Source of the DNA: Armatimonadota bacterium
Lineage (GTDB): Bacteria > Armatimonadota > UBA5829 > DSUL01
Direction: 5' to 3'
Assembly (NCBI GenBank): GCA_025998755.1
Contig: AP024674.1
Span: 2,868,162-2,932,161, forward strand
DNA: 64,000 nt
Position numbers and translations under genes: made by a program. Positions 42,727 to 52,151 of this stretch are shown here, piece by piece (the stretch's first letter is position 1; each line of letters begins with the position of its first letter). The notes below the pieces were generated by a model, which searched no databases, was not told the origin of the DNA, and saw only the letters and a list, made by a program, of their open reading frames with translations.

Positions 42727-44502
42727 ATGCCGGATGATCCGGTGAGCGAGATCCGTTCCCGCGTGGATCTGGTGGATCTGGTCAGCCAGCGCGTGCGCCT
42801 GGTGCGGTCGGGCCGGAGCTTCAAGGGATTGTGCCCGTTCCACGAAGAGAAGACGCCATCCTTCTTCGTGAATCCGGAGCGGGGAGTCTGGCACTGCTTC
42901 GGCTGCGGAGAGCACGGCGACTGCTTCAGCTGGCTGATGAAGCTGGAAGGGTTGACCTTTCCGGAGGCGCTGAGACGCTTGGGGGAGAAGGTGGGAGTGG
43001 AGGTGCGCGCTTCCCGCGGGGCTCCCTCGCGGGGAGAGCGCGAGGAGATGCTGGAAGCCCTCTCGGTGGCGGCGCGCTTCTTCCGGGAGCGGCTCCGGCA
43101 AGAAAAACGGGCCGTGGATTATCTTGCAGCCCGCCAGATAGACCCGGAAACGGCGGAGGAGTTTGGTATCGGGTATGCCCCTGCGTCGTGGGATGCGCTG
43201 ACCATATTCCTTGCGTCGGAGAAGGTAAATCTGGCGGCGGCGGCGAAGGCTGGACTGGTAGGAACACGCAGGGACGGCGGCTACTATGACCGCTTCCGCG
43301 ACCGTCTAATGTTTCCGGTGGCGGATGCGGGGGACCGGATTGTGGGGTTCGGGGGACGAAGTATCGGCCAGGAGGGCCCGAAGTATCTTAACTCCCCGGA
43401 AACCCCTGTTTTTCACAAGGCGCACATCCTGTATGGGTGGTCGCTGGCGCGCCGGGAGATCTCCGCGCGGGGATTCGCTCTGGTGGTGGAGGGGTATCTT
43501 GATGTCGTCTCCGCGCACCGTGCTGGTCTGAAGAACGCCGTGGCGGCGATGGGCACGGCCTTCAGCGAGCCGCACTGCAGGCTGCTGAAGCTGGGTTGCG
43601 ACCGCGTGGTGCTATGTTTTGACGCCGACTCTCCGGGGCAGCGGGCTGCGCTGGGAGCAGCCGATGTCCTGGAGGCGGCCGGGTTCGATGTGAGGGTGGC
43701 CAAACTGCCGTCCGGTGAGGATCCGGACAGTCTGGTGTGCGCCGGAAGGACGGCGGATCTGCACCGGGCGGTGCAGGAGGCAGTGACGGCGGCGGAGTTC
43801 CGGCTGGACCGCGTGATGGCGCGCTTCAACCTGGAAGATGCCGCGGACAGGGCAAGGATGCTCGCCGAGGCTGTGGGAGTCCTGGGACGCATCCAGAACT
43901 CGTTTGAAAGAGATCGTCTGATCCGCAAGCTGGCGGTTTATCATCCGTCATTTGCTCAGGGATCGGATATTGCGGAATCCCGGATCCGCAGGGAGGTGGA
44001 CCGGGCCGCGCGGGGCGGTAACGCTGGTTCCGTCTCGAGGCCGGGCGCTGCGGCCCGGCGGCGGGAGGTGATGGCGGACGTCCCGCGGGTGAGGGCGATC
44101 GAAAAGGCGGAGCAGACCCTGCTGCGCTGTCTGCTGGAGGGCAGCGACGAGGCGGATCTCATCATGGAGCGCCTGCCGCTGGACAGCTTTGTGACAGAGT
44201 CGGCCAGGGAACTGGCGGCGGAAGTCTACGCCTGCAGAGAGCTTGGGGAGGATCCCGCCTCGGTCGTCGTTCAGAGCCGCGAAGGGGGGAGCGCCGCCGC
44301 CAGATTGGCGAGCGCGCTTCTGGTCACCGACGGGCCGCCGGCTGGGCCGGAGGTCGTTCAGGACTGCATCGAGAGACTGGTGAGGGAAAGCAGAAGGGAA
44401 AGGCTTGCCAGGCTGAGAGAGAAGTTCAACCGCGGCGAGCTGAGCAAGGATAGCCCGGAATATCAGGAGTTCCTGTCCCTCCAGCGGGAGTGGCACGGGT
44501 AA
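42727..44502 (+). CDS. dnaG: DNA primase
   Basis: Makes RNA primers at the replication fork. The 591-residue protein starts with the CHC2-type zinc domain: CPFHEEKTPSF and HCFGCGEHGDCF (Cys/His/Cys/Cys ligands, about residues 37-65). The TOPRIM catalytic core has LVVEGYLDV with the key Glu, a MGTAFSEPH segment and CFDADSPGQ with the Asp pair. The C-terminal part from about residue 440 is the DnaB-helicase-binding region. It is followed by rpoD, the common macromolecular-synthesis operon order dnaG-rpoD. Confidence 0.96.
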   Translation: MPDDPVSEIRSRVDLVDLVSQRVRLVRSGRSFKGLCPFHEEKTPSFFVNPERGVWHCFGCGEHGDCFSWLMKLEGLTFPEALRRLGEKVGVEVRASRGAPSRGEREEMLEALSVAARFFRERLRQEKRAVDYLAARQIDPETAEEFGIGYAPASWDALTIFLASEKVNLAAAAKAGLVGTRRDGGYYDRFRDRLMFPVADAGDRIVGFGGRSIGQEGPKYLNSPETPVFHKAHILYGWSLARREISARGFALVVEGYLDVVSAHRAGLKNAVAAMGTAFSEPHCRLLKLGCDRVVLCFDADSPGQRAALGAADVLEAAGFDVRVAKLPSGEDPDSLVCAGRTADLHRAVQEAVTAAEFRLDRVMARFNLEDAADRARMLAEAVGVLGRIQNSFERDRLIRKLAVYHPSFAQGSDIAESRIRREVDRAARGGNAGSVSRPGAAARRREVMADVPRVRAIEKAEQTLLRCLLEGSDEADLIMERLPLDSFVTESARELAAEVYACRELGEDPASVVVQSREGGSAAARLASALLVTDGPPAGPEVVQDCIERLVRESRRERLARLREKFNRGELSKDSPEYQEFLSLQREWHG

Positions 44503-44634
44503 TTCTACCGGTTTCGCGGGAAGGGCTTGCTCAGTTGCCTTCTCGACCGCTTTCCGGCACACTTTGTGCACATGGACCGGTGTGGGGAGCATCGCGGACC
44601 GTGCTCCCGTCGGTTGCGATGGGGAAGTGACGAG

Positions 44635-45753
44635 TTGGTTCCGGATATACCGATCAGAGAATCCAGCGAGTTCCACGCATTGCTCGAGATGGGGCGGCAG
44701 AGCGGTCTGCTGACCTTCGACGAGATCACGGAAGTCCTCAGCCGCAATGAGGACGGCGATCCCGAGCAGATGATGGACGACATGCTCCTCGTGCTTGAAG
44801 AGGAGGGGATCCATGTCGTCAACAAACTGCCGGCCAGCAGGCGCTCCTCGCACGGAGATTTCCACGATACCTCCAGTGTCACCGAGAAGGCGGATCAGGA
44901 GATCAGCCAGCTTGAAAGCAGCCAGGTGGACGACAGCGTCCGGATGTGGCTGCGCGAGATCGGCAAGACGCGCCTGCTGACTCCGCAGGAGGAGCGCGAG
45001 CTCGCCATGCGCATCGAGAAGAACGACGTGGAAGCCAAAGTCGGGCTTATCGAGGCGAACCTGCGGTTAGTGGTGAGCATCGCCAAGCGCTACAGCGGCC
45101 GGACTCTGGCGTTCCCGGACCTCATTCAGGAGGGCAACCTGGGCCTCATCCGGGCGGTTGAGAAGTTCGACTACCGCAAGGGCTACAAGTTCAGCACCTA
45201 TGCCACTTGGTGGATCAGGCAGGCCATCACTCGGGCCATCGCCGATCAGGGACGCACCATCCGCCTGCCCGTGCACATGGTGGAGACCATCAACCGACTG
45301 CACAAGGCTACCAACCAGCTGCTGCACGAGCTCGGGCGAGAGCCCACCATCGAGGAGCTTGCCGAAGAGGTGGGCATGACGCCGGACCGGGTCTCGGAGG
45401 TGCTGCGCGTCGCGCCCGAGCCTCTTTCGCTGGAGACGCCGATCGGCGAGGAGGATGAAAGCCATCTGGGCGACTTCGTTGAGGACCATGAGGCTACCTC
45501 GCCGGGAGAGGCGGCCAAGCAGGTCATCCTCAGGGAGAAGATCGAGGAGGCGCTCAACAACCTGACGGAGCGCGAGCGCGATGTTCTGAAGATGCGCTTC
45601 GGGCTGGATGACGGCTGCTCACGGACGCTGGAGGAGGTCGGGCGGCACTTCAAAGTCTCCCGTGAGCGCATCCGGCAGATCGAGGCCAAGGCGCTGAAGA
45701 AGCTGCGCAATCCTTCCCGTACTCGAAAGCTTCGCGAATATTTGGAAAGCTGA
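44635..45753 (+). CDS. rpoD: Primary sigma factor (sigma-70 type)
   Basis: Directs RNA polymerase to housekeeping promoters. Region 1.1 is short ([23 protein letters not shown]). Region 1.2 includes [22 protein letters not shown]. Region 2 has the [37 protein letters not shown] block in segments, with [16 protein letters not shown]. Region 4 ends with the helix-turn-helix [24 protein letters not shown]. At 372 residues it is a compact RpoD without the large non-conserved insertion. I chose TTG 44635, with GGGGAAG seven bases upstream; an in-frame TTG at 44527 and an ATG at 44572 are alternatives lacking good sites. Confidence 0.93.
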   Translation: MVPDIPIRESSEFHALLEMGRQSGLLTFDEITEVLSRNEDGDPEQMMDDMLLVLEEEGIHVVNKLPASRRSSHGDFHDTSSVTEKADQEISQLESSQVDDSVRMWLREIGKTRLLTPQEERELAMRIEKNDVEAKVGLIEANLRLVVSIAKRYSGRTLAFPDLIQEGNLGLIRAVEKFDYRKGYKFSTYATWWIRQAITRAIADQGRTIRLPVHMVETINRLHKATNQLLHELGREPTIEELAEEVGMTPDRVSEVLRVAPEPLSLETPIGEEDESHLGDFVEDHEATSPGEAAKQVILREKIEEALNNLTERERDVLKMRFGLDDGCSRTLEEVGRHFKVSRERIRQIEAKALKKLRNPSRTRKLREYLES

Positions 45754-45900
45754 CGCGCCTTGCTCTTTGGCGCCGTAGCGGGGGACGAGCCCTACATGTC
45801 ATGCTGAATCGTGCAGCGGGAGGCCGTTCGTGGCGCGCTCCCGCGGGCACCCGCGATGACAGGGACTCGGCCCGGGCGATTTTTGGAAACTGCTCTCCCA

Positions 45901-45930
45901 AGGGCCTGTTCGGCGAACCGGACAGGCCCT
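45901..45930 (+). promoter_or_regulatory. Strong hairpin upstream of glnE
   Basis: AGGGCCTGTTCGG (45901-45913) and CCGGACAGGCCCT (45918-45930) pair over 13 bases with one G-U and a CGAA loop, 38 bases before the glnE start. No T run follows. It could end rpoD transcripts inefficiently or act as a leader element for glnE. Confidence 0.5.
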
Positions 45931-45968
45931 GCTCGCCTTGGCGGCTTTACAGGGACGGGAGGGTGACA

Positions 45969-48900
45969 GTGGCGGATGTTCGCGACCTTCTGCTCGCCCC
46001 GGATCTGAGCGAAGACCAGGTCATTGCCCTGCTGGCCCCTTACGGATTCTCTTCTCCCCGGGCCATTGATGCGTGTCTCCAGAGGATGTGTCCGGAACCG
46101 GTCTCGAGGCTGGCCCTCGCGGAGCATCTGGACGCATTTCTGCAGGCGGCCGCCCGGAGCGCCGATCCGGCGCAGTGCCTTCTGCAGCTTGACCGCATCG
46201 CTGAGGCGGCCGGTCAGCGCGCCGCGGTTTATCACTCCTTGGGTAACGACCCCGGGTGGCTGGAGACGGTGTGTACGGTGGCCGGATGCAGCCGTGCCCT
46301 CTCCGATGTGCTGGTCATCAACCCGGAGTATCTGGATATCCTGGCGGATGCGGAATCCCTGGCCCGCGCACGGTCGCTCGACGAAATGCGTCTGGAGGCT
46401 TCTCGCCTCACGGAACTTTTCCGCAGCAAAGACGCCGCCCTGAACGCTCTGAGGCGCATGAGGCGCCGGGAGTACTTGCGCATCGGTGCGCGGGAGTTGA
46501 CCGGGCTCGGCACGTTTGAGGAGGTGGTGGGGGAGATCTCGGACCTGGCCTGTGCCCTCACGGCGGAGACGCTGGCCGTATGCCACGAGAGTGTTCCTTA
46601 TGACCGGGGCCAAAAACCGGACCGGTTCGTCGTCATCGCGTGGGGCAAGCTTGGCGCCCGGGAACTGAACTACTCTTCGGATATCGATCTCGCGCTGGTC
46701 TGGGAGACTCCGGATTCGGACGAGGAGGCGCCTCATACGGCGTTTTACACCCGGCTTGCGCAGTCACTGGTGGATGCCCTCAGCCGATTGACCGAGGAGG
46801 GCCGGATGTACCGCGTGGACCTGCGCCTGCGGCCTTACGGGAGCGCCGGTCCCATCGGATGCTCGCTGCAGCAGTTTCTGAATTACTACGAGAGCTGGAG
46901 CGAGCCCTGGGAGCGGCAGGCGCTGATAAAAGCCCGGACCATTGCCGGCCCGCCCGATCTGCGCGAGCGGGTGGACCGCTTCATCGCCGAGTTCACTTTT
47001 TCCCGTCCCCTGGATGCGGTGTCCATTTCCAGCATTCTTGCGGTGAAGGAGCGTTCCGAAGACTACCGGGGCCGCTCCGGGTCCATGGCCAGACAGGTGA
47101 AGCACGGGTGGGGTGGAATCCGGGACATAGAGTTCACGGTGCAACTGCTGCAGCTTATGGCGGGCGCCCGCCACCCGGAAGTGCGCGCCCCCGCCACGCT
47201 GGATGCTCTCGAGGGTCTGGAGGGCTGCGGCATCATCACTCCGCAGGAATGCTCCGCCCTGGCGGCGGCCTATGTGTTCCTGCGGCAGGTGGAGCACCGA
47301 ATGCAGCTGGCAGAGGAGTTGCCTCTGCAGACGGTGCCGGATGATGCGGAAGGCCAGCAGACCCTGGCACTGCGCGCCGGCTACCGGGACGAGCCGGGGC
47401 GCAGCGCCAGGGAGCAGTTCCTCGAGGAGTATTCGCACTGGACTCAGACCGTGCGGGAGATCCATCGGCGTGTCTTCCGGGAGTTCGCCGAAGGAGAGAG
47501 CGGACCTGCCCCGGAGTTCACGTCTTTGCTGGAGGATGACCAGGAGCAGCCTGGCATCCTTCAAAGAATGGGGTTCCGCGAGCCGGAGCGCGCGAAGGCT
47601 GCCTTGCGCCGCATCGCAGGGCTGGGGGCGGGGGAGAGGGTCTCCACGGAGCCGCAGCGCCGTTTCCTTCAAATGCTCCCGGATCTACTGGACAGCCTGG
47701 CAAACTCTCCTGACCCAGATGCCGCCCTTGCCAACCTCGAGAAAATGGCGGAAGCCACCGGCTCGCCGCTCGGGTTCTTCCGGTCCATCGGTAGCGCGCG
47801 GAGCACGATGGACGTGTTCGTTCGCCTGGCAGCCGCCAGCGAGTTTCTCTCCCAGACCCTGCAGCGCCACCCGGAATACATTGACATGCTGGCGTCTCCG
47901 GGGATGCTCGCCGCTCCCAGATCCCTGCAGGACCTGGAGGCGGATCTGCTGCAGCGGGTCGGCTCTGAGACAACGCAAGAAGGCAGGCTGAACGCTCTGC
48001 GCCGCTTCCGCCTGCGTGAGTTCTTACGCATCGGGGTGCGGGATGTGGCGGGTCTGGCCCGTGTGACCTCCACCACCCGCGAGATCAGCCTTCTGGCTGA
48101 GGCGTGCATCCGAGTAGCGCTGAAAATGGCGCTGGAGGAGCGGCATGCCGCGGGCGGGCTGCCGGGGCGGATTGCGGTGCTCGGGATGGGCAAGCTGGGG
48201 GGGCGGGAGCTGCATTATTCCTCCGACGTGGATCTCGTTTTCGTCTATCAGGAAGATGGCGCCAGGCCCGACGCCTTCCGGGAGTTCGAGAAGTGCGTGC
48301 GGCGCGTGCTGGACATCCTGGGCCGCCTGACCGAAGAGGGGCGGGGGTTTCAGGTGGACCTGCGCCTGCGCCCGGAGGGCAACGCCGGTCTGCTGGCACG
48401 GTCACTCGAAGGATACCGTCGTTACCTACAGGAATCCCTGCAGGTGTGGGAGCGCCAGGCGCTGGTGCGGGCGCGGTATGTGGCCGGAGACCTGCCCCTT
48501 GCGCGGACCCTCCTGCGGGATATATCGAAAGCCGTTTGGAGGGGTGGCCTCACGGAAGCGGATCTGGAGGAGTTGCGCCATATCAAGCGCCGCATCGAGA
48601 ACGAGAAGACCAATCGCTCGGGAGAGGTCATTGACCTGAAGCTGGGGCCGGGCGGCATTCTGGACATAGAGTTCACCGTTCAGCTTCTGCAGCTTGCGCG
48701 CGGCGGAGACCTTCCCGAAGTGCGCCGACCGAACACCCTTCAGGCGCTCGGGGCGCTGGCCGGAGCCGGGGTTCTTCCGCCGGATGAGGCGCGCGCTCTG
48801 CGGGAGGCGTATCTCTTCTTGCGCCGGGCCGAGAACCGGCTGCAGCTTTATCAGGACCGCGCTGCGGAGGGGGTCCCCGCCTCGCCGGAGGAGCTGGGGA

Positions 48901-49064
48901 CGTTTGCGCGGCGGTTGGGGTATCCTCAGAAGCGGCCGGGCAGGGCGGCGGAAGCCTTTCTGGCGGACCTTGGCAGGCACTGCGGCCGCGCCCGCGAGAT
49001 TCACGAGCGCATCTACTTCCATACGGATTTCACCCGAGAGCCCGGCGGGGCTTATGGGGGATGA
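45969..49064 (+). CDS. glnE: Bifunctional glutamine synthetase adenylyltransferase/deadenylase
   Basis: Adds and removes AMP on glutamine synthetase in response to nitrogen status through PII. The 1031-residue protein keeps both nucleotidyltransferase domains: WGKLGARELNYSSDIDLALVWE (in parts) in the N-terminal deadenylylase half and GMGKLGGRELHYSSDVDLVFVY in the C-terminal adenylylase half, each with the DxD pair. The helical blocks with GGIRDIEFTVQLLQL and GGILDIEFTVQLLQL follow each domain. I chose GTG 45969, six bases after GGGAGG; the frame is open to 45801. No glnA or glnB is in the window. Confidence 0.93.
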   Translation: MADVRDLLLAPDLSEDQVIALLAPYGFSSPRAIDACLQRMCPEPVSRLALAEHLDAFLQAAARSADPAQCLLQLDRIAEAAGQRAAVYHSLGNDPGWLETVCTVAGCSRALSDVLVINPEYLDILADAESLARARSLDEMRLEASRLTELFRSKDAALNALRRMRRREYLRIGARELTGLGTFEEVVGEISDLACALTAETLAVCHESVPYDRGQKPDRFVVIAWGKLGARELNYSSDIDLALVWETPDSDEEAPHTAFYTRLAQSLVDALSRLTEEGRMYRVDLRLRPYGSAGPIGCSLQQFLNYYESWSEPWERQALIKARTIAGPPDLRERVDRFIAEFTFSRPLDAVSISSILAVKERSEDYRGRSGSMARQVKHGWGGIRDIEFTVQLLQLMAGARHPEVRAPATLDALEGLEGCGIITPQECSALAAAYVFLRQVEHRMQLAEELPLQTVPDDAEGQQTLALRAGYRDEPGRSAREQFLEEYSHWTQTVREIHRRVFREFAEGESGPAPEFTSLLEDDQEQPGILQRMGFREPERAKAALRRIAGLGAGERVSTEPQRRFLQMLPDLLDSLANSPDPDAALANLEKMAEATGSPLGFFRSIGSARSTMDVFVRLAAASEFLSQTLQRHPEYIDMLASPGMLAAPRSLQDLEADLLQRVGSETTQEGRLNALRRFRLREFLRIGVRDVAGLARVTSTTREISLLAEACIRVALKMALEERHAAGGLPGRIAVLGMGKLGGRELHYSSDVDLVFVYQEDGARPDAFREFEKCVRRVLDILGRLTEEGRGFQVDLRLRPEGNAGLLARSLEGYRRYLQESLQVWERQALVRARYVAGDLPLARTLLRDISKAVWRGGLTEADLEELRHIKRRIENEKTNRSGEVIDLKLGPGGILDIEFTVQLLQLARGGDLPEVRRPNTLQALGALAGAGVLPPDEARALREAYLFLRRAENRLQLYQDRAAEGVPASPEELGTFARRLGYPQKRPGRAAEAFLADLGRHCGRAREIHERIYFHTDFTREPGGAYGG

Positions 49065-50845
49065 CGGCGGCGCAAACAATGGATTCACGGCTCAGGAATG
49101 GATCACGGCAGGTGAGGGTGGCGCTGGCGCAGATCAACCCTTTGGTGGGCGACCTCCAGGGCAACCTCGGAAAGATCCTGGAATATGCCCAAAAGGCTGC
49201 GGATGCTGGGGCGGACATCGTGGTATTCCCGGAGCTCGCCATCACAGGATATCCCCCGGAGGATCTGCTTCTCAAAGGGGCGTTCCTGAGAAGAGCTCGG
49301 GAGGCCGTCGAGACCGTTGCGAAGGGCGCCCCTAAAGGCACAATCCTCGTGGTCGGGTTTGTTGACTGCGGGGACGACATCTTCAACGCCGCAGCCGTCA
49401 TCCAAAATGGCGCCGTCTGCGGAGTGCATCACAAACATCATCTGCCCAACTACGGCGTGTTCGATGAGGAGCGCTACTTCCAGCGAGGAACGGGCACATC
49501 GGTCTTCGAACTGGAAGGTCTCAGGTTCGGGGTCTGCATCTGCGAGGATATCTGGTATCCCGCCGGGCCAGCCGCCACCCAGACACTCATAGGCGAAGCG
49601 GAACTGGTTCTCGTTCTGAACGCTTCCCCGTATCATCGCGGCAAGAGCCGGGAGCGCGAGCGGATGGTGGCGACCAGGGCATCGGACTGCGCCGCTGTGG
49701 TCTGCTACGTGAACGCCGTTGGAGGGCAGGACGAACTTGTATTCGACGGCTCGTCCTTCATCGCCGGGCCGGATGCGCGCATTCTGGCCAGAGCGCGCGC
49801 ATTCGAGGAGCAGCTGCTGGTCTGTGATGTAGATGCGGGGGAGGTGGCCCACCTGCGCGCCCGCGATGTCCGCCGCAGACGGGAAAAGCTGGAGATGGCC
49901 GATGCTGGAATCCGTGTGGATGTCATCCAACTGGATGCGCTGCCGGACCGCAAGGCTCCTGCGGGTGCGGACTTTGCCTGCCCGGTAGAACCCGTTCTGG
50001 ATGATCTGGAAGAGGTCTACCGGGCGCTGGTGACCGGAACACGCGACTATGTGCGCAAGAACGGCTTCCAGAAGGTGGTGGTTGGCCTTTCGGGCGGAAT
50101 AGACAGTGCCCTTACATTTGCCATCGCTTGCGACGCGCTGGGTCCGGACCGGGTGCTGGGAGTGACCATGCCGGGGCCGTTCAGCAGCAGGGAGACGCGC
50201 TCGGATGCCGAACGCATCGCGCGCAACTTCGGGACGGAGTTTCTGGAGCTTTCCATCGGCGAGGTGTTCCAGTCGTACCAGCAGGCTCTGGCTGAACCCT
50301 TCAAAGGGATGCCGCCCGGGCTGGCGGAGGAGAACCTGCAGGCGCGCATCAGGGGGAATCTGCTGATGGCCATCTCCAACAAGTTGGGGCACCTGGTGCT
50401 CACCACCGGAAACAAGAGCGAGATGGCATGCGGATACGCCACGCTTTACGGCGATATGGCCGGCGGCTTCGCCGTCCTGAAGGATGTGCCCAAAACGCTT
50501 GTCTGGCAGCTTGCGCGCCACCGCAACCGGGACGGTGAGATGATCCCGGTGACCACCATCGAGCGCGCCCCGTCGGCCGAGCTACGGGAGAACCAGAAGG
50601 ATACAGATTCCCTGCCTCCCTACGATGTGCTGGATCAGATCCTTCAGCTTTATGTGGAGGAGGACCGCAGCGTGGCGGAGATCGTGGACCGGGGGTTCGA
50701 CTCGGAAACGGTGCGCCGGGTGGTCCGGATGGTGGACACCAGCGAGTACAAGCGCCGGCAGGCTCCTCCAGGGGTGAAGATCTCTCCCAAGGCGTTCGGG
50801 CGCGACCGTCGCCTGCCCATAACCAACGGGTTCCGCGAATGGTGA
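49061..50845 (+). CDS. nadE: Glutamine-dependent NAD+ synthetase
   Basis: Last step of NAD synthesis: amidation of nicotinate adenine dinucleotide with ammonia from glutamine. The 594-residue protein fuses a nitrilase-type glutaminase (about 18-270; catalytic Glu in VVFPELAITGY, Lys in GVHHKHHLPNYG, Cys in GVCICEDIWYP) to a synthetase (about 300-590; PP-loop VVVGLSGGIDSAL). STR-like ATP and substrate regions such as TTGNKSEMACGYATLYGDMAGGF follow. ATG 49061 overlaps the glnE stop; a GTG at about residue 18 matches the family N-terminus as well, so the exact start is open. Confidence 0.94.
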   Translation: MTAAQTMDSRLRNGSRQVRVALAQINPLVGDLQGNLGKILEYAQKAADAGADIVVFPELAITGYPPEDLLLKGAFLRRAREAVETVAKGAPKGTILVVGFVDCGDDIFNAAAVIQNGAVCGVHHKHHLPNYGVFDEERYFQRGTGTSVFELEGLRFGVCICEDIWYPAGPAATQTLIGEAELVLVLNASPYHRGKSRERERMVATRASDCAAVVCYVNAVGGQDELVFDGSSFIAGPDARILARARAFEEQLLVCDVDAGEVAHLRARDVRRRREKLEMADAGIRVDVIQLDALPDRKAPAGADFACPVEPVLDDLEEVYRALVTGTRDYVRKNGFQKVVVGLSGGIDSALTFAIACDALGPDRVLGVTMPGPFSSRETRSDAERIARNFGTEFLELSIGEVFQSYQQALAEPFKGMPPGLAEENLQARIRGNLLMAISNKLGHLVLTTGNKSEMACGYATLYGDMAGGFAVLKDVPKTLVWQLARHRNRDGEMIPVTTIERAPSAELRENQKDTDSLPPYDVLDQILQLYVEEDRSVAEIVDRGFDSETVRRVVRMVDTSEYKRRQAPPGVKISPKAFGRDRRLPITNGFREW

Positions 50846-51276
50846 ACCCTGCCGTCGGGGTGGGAGCGGTCATCGTCCGGGACGGGCGCATCCTCCTGGT
50901 GCGACGCGGGAAGGATCCGGGCCGGGGGCTGTGGAGTCTGCCCGGCGGCAGGCTCCGCGGAGGCGAGCGCCTGAAGAACGCCGTGGAGCGGGAGGTCCGG
51001 GAGGAGACCGGGCTGCTGGTGGAGGCGGGCGATCTGGCAGGAGTCAGCGAGATCATTGCGGACGGTCCGGACGGACAGGCCTTCCATTACGTGCTGGTGG
51101 ATTTCTTCTGCCGCATTGTGGGGGGGCGTGAGGAGCGCGGGGATGACGCGGCCGAAATCGCCTGGCATCCGCTGGAGGATCTGGACGCTCTGGAGACCAC
51201 GGACGGCCTGCCGCAGAAGCTCCGGGAGTGGCTGGCCAGGGCGGGAGCGTATTTGACCGGCGGCCCGGAAGAATGA
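50839..51276 (+). CDS. NUDIX hydrolase
   Basis: Pyrophosphohydrolase of 145 residues for nucleoside diphosphate derivatives. The Nudix box reads GGRLRGGERLKNAVEREVREETGLL (in parts), fitting GX5EX7REUXEEXGU and starting near residue 36. The strand before it, LWSLPGG, is typical of the ADP-ribose or MutT-like group. Its overlap of seven bases with nadE suggests a link to NAD turnover, for example ADP-ribose cleavage, but substrate is not readable. The yebC promoter lies inside its 3' end. Confidence 0.88.
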   Translation: MVNPAVGVGAVIVRDGRILLVRRGKDPGRGLWSLPGGRLRGGERLKNAVEREVREETGLLVEAGDLAGVSEIIADGPDGQAFHYVLVDFFCRIVGGREERGDDAAEIAWHPLEDLDALETTDGLPQKLREWLARAGAYLTGGPEE

Positions 51277-51282
51277 TAAAAT
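51253..51282 (+). promoter_or_regulatory. Strong sigma-70 promoter for yebC
   Basis: TTGACC (51253-51258) and TAAAAT (51277-51282) are 18 bases apart, within the end of the Nudix gene. The start of transcription would be near 51289, giving a leader of about 92 bases before yebC. Confidence 0.7.
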
Positions 51283-51290
51283 AGCTGTTA

Positions 51291-51342
51291 GGACGGGAAG
51301 CGTCCGAAAGCTCTCTTTTTTCCTCCCTGCGGACGCGTTCCC
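51291..51342 (+). promoter_or_regulatory. yebC leader with competing hairpins and a T run
   Basis: GGACG (51291-51295) can pair with CGTCC (51301-51305), and TTTTTT lies ten bases later. Alternatively GGGAAGCGTCC (51295-51305) pairs with GGACGCGTTCCC (51331-51342) over 11 base pairs with one bulge, putting the T run in its loop. The two folds share bases and cannot coexist. Confidence 0.45.
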
Positions 51343-51380
51343 GCGGCTGTTCTTGCACATTCAGACGAAAGGCGGATCGG

Positions 51381-52130
51381 ATGTCCGGTCATTCCAAATG
51401 GCATAACATTCGGCTGCGCAAAGGCAAGCAGGATGCGGAGCGCGGCAAGATTTTCACCAAGCTGGCGCGGGAGATCATTGTGGCCGCGAAGGCCGGGGGC
51501 GGCAATCCGGACACCAACCTCCGCCTGCGCATCGCCATCCAGAAGGCGCGCGACGCCAGTATGCCGCAGGACAACATCAAGCGCGCCATCCAGCGCGGGA
51601 CCGGCGAGATCGAGGGAGCGCACTACGAAGAGGTCACCTACGAGGGTTACGGTCCGGGTGGAGTGGCCGTGCTGGTGGAGTGCCTGACCGACAACCGCAA
51701 CCGTACGGTGGCGGACCTTCGTGCCATCTTCAGCAAATGCGGCGGCAGCATGGGGGAGAGCGGGTGTGTGGCCTGGCTGTTCCAGCCGAAAGGAATCGTA
51801 TCCATCCCGGCTGAGGCGGCTTCCGAGGACGATGTGTTGATGGCTGTGATGGATGCCGGCGCAGAGGACGTGAAGACAGAGGGGGACTCCATCGAGGTGG
51901 TCTGCCCTCCGGAGGCGCTCCACGATGTGCGGCAGGCTCTGACGGACGCGGGCATTCCGTTCACTATGGCCGAGCTCTCCATGGTGCCGCAGAACACGGT
52001 CTCGGTGGAGGGCAAGGAGGCATCCCAGGTGTTGCGGCTGATGGATCAGCTGGAGGATCACGACGACGTCCAGCACGTCTACTCCAATTTCGATATCCCG
52101 GACGAGGTGATGCAGGAGATAAGCGCCTGA
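51381..52130 (+). CDS. yebC: YebC/TACO1 family protein
   Basis: Cytosolic protein of 249 residues with the exact family opening SGHSKWHNIRLRKGKQDAERGK and the GYGPGGVAVLVE segment, which is how most members read. The family was annotated as transcription regulators (PmpR); more recent work ties it to helping translation through polyproline stretches. Either role is compatible. The protein is complete, with the three-domain layout ending EDHDDVQHVYSNFDI. It has its own promoter and a structured leader, unlike the coupled genes upstream. Confidence 0.93.
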   Translation: MSGHSKWHNIRLRKGKQDAERGKIFTKLAREIIVAAKAGGGNPDTNLRLRIAIQKARDASMPQDNIKRAIQRGTGEIEGAHYEEVTYEGYGPGGVAVLVECLTDNRNRTVADLRAIFSKCGGSMGESGCVAWLFQPKGIVSIPAEAASEDDVLMAVMDAGAEDVKTEGDSIEVVCPPEALHDVRQALTDAGIPFTMAELSMVPQNTVSVEGKEASQVLRLMDQLEDHDDVQHVYSNFDIPDEVMQEISA

Positions 52131-52151
52131 CTGATGCCCGTGAAGGGCCGG

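Noticed and set aside
44527-44634. Longer N-terminus for the sigma factor
   Set aside because: The extra 36 codons are rich in Cys, Arg and Gly, unlike region 1.1, and TTG 44527 is crowded by its only possible ribosome site. It is kept as an alternative, not excluded.
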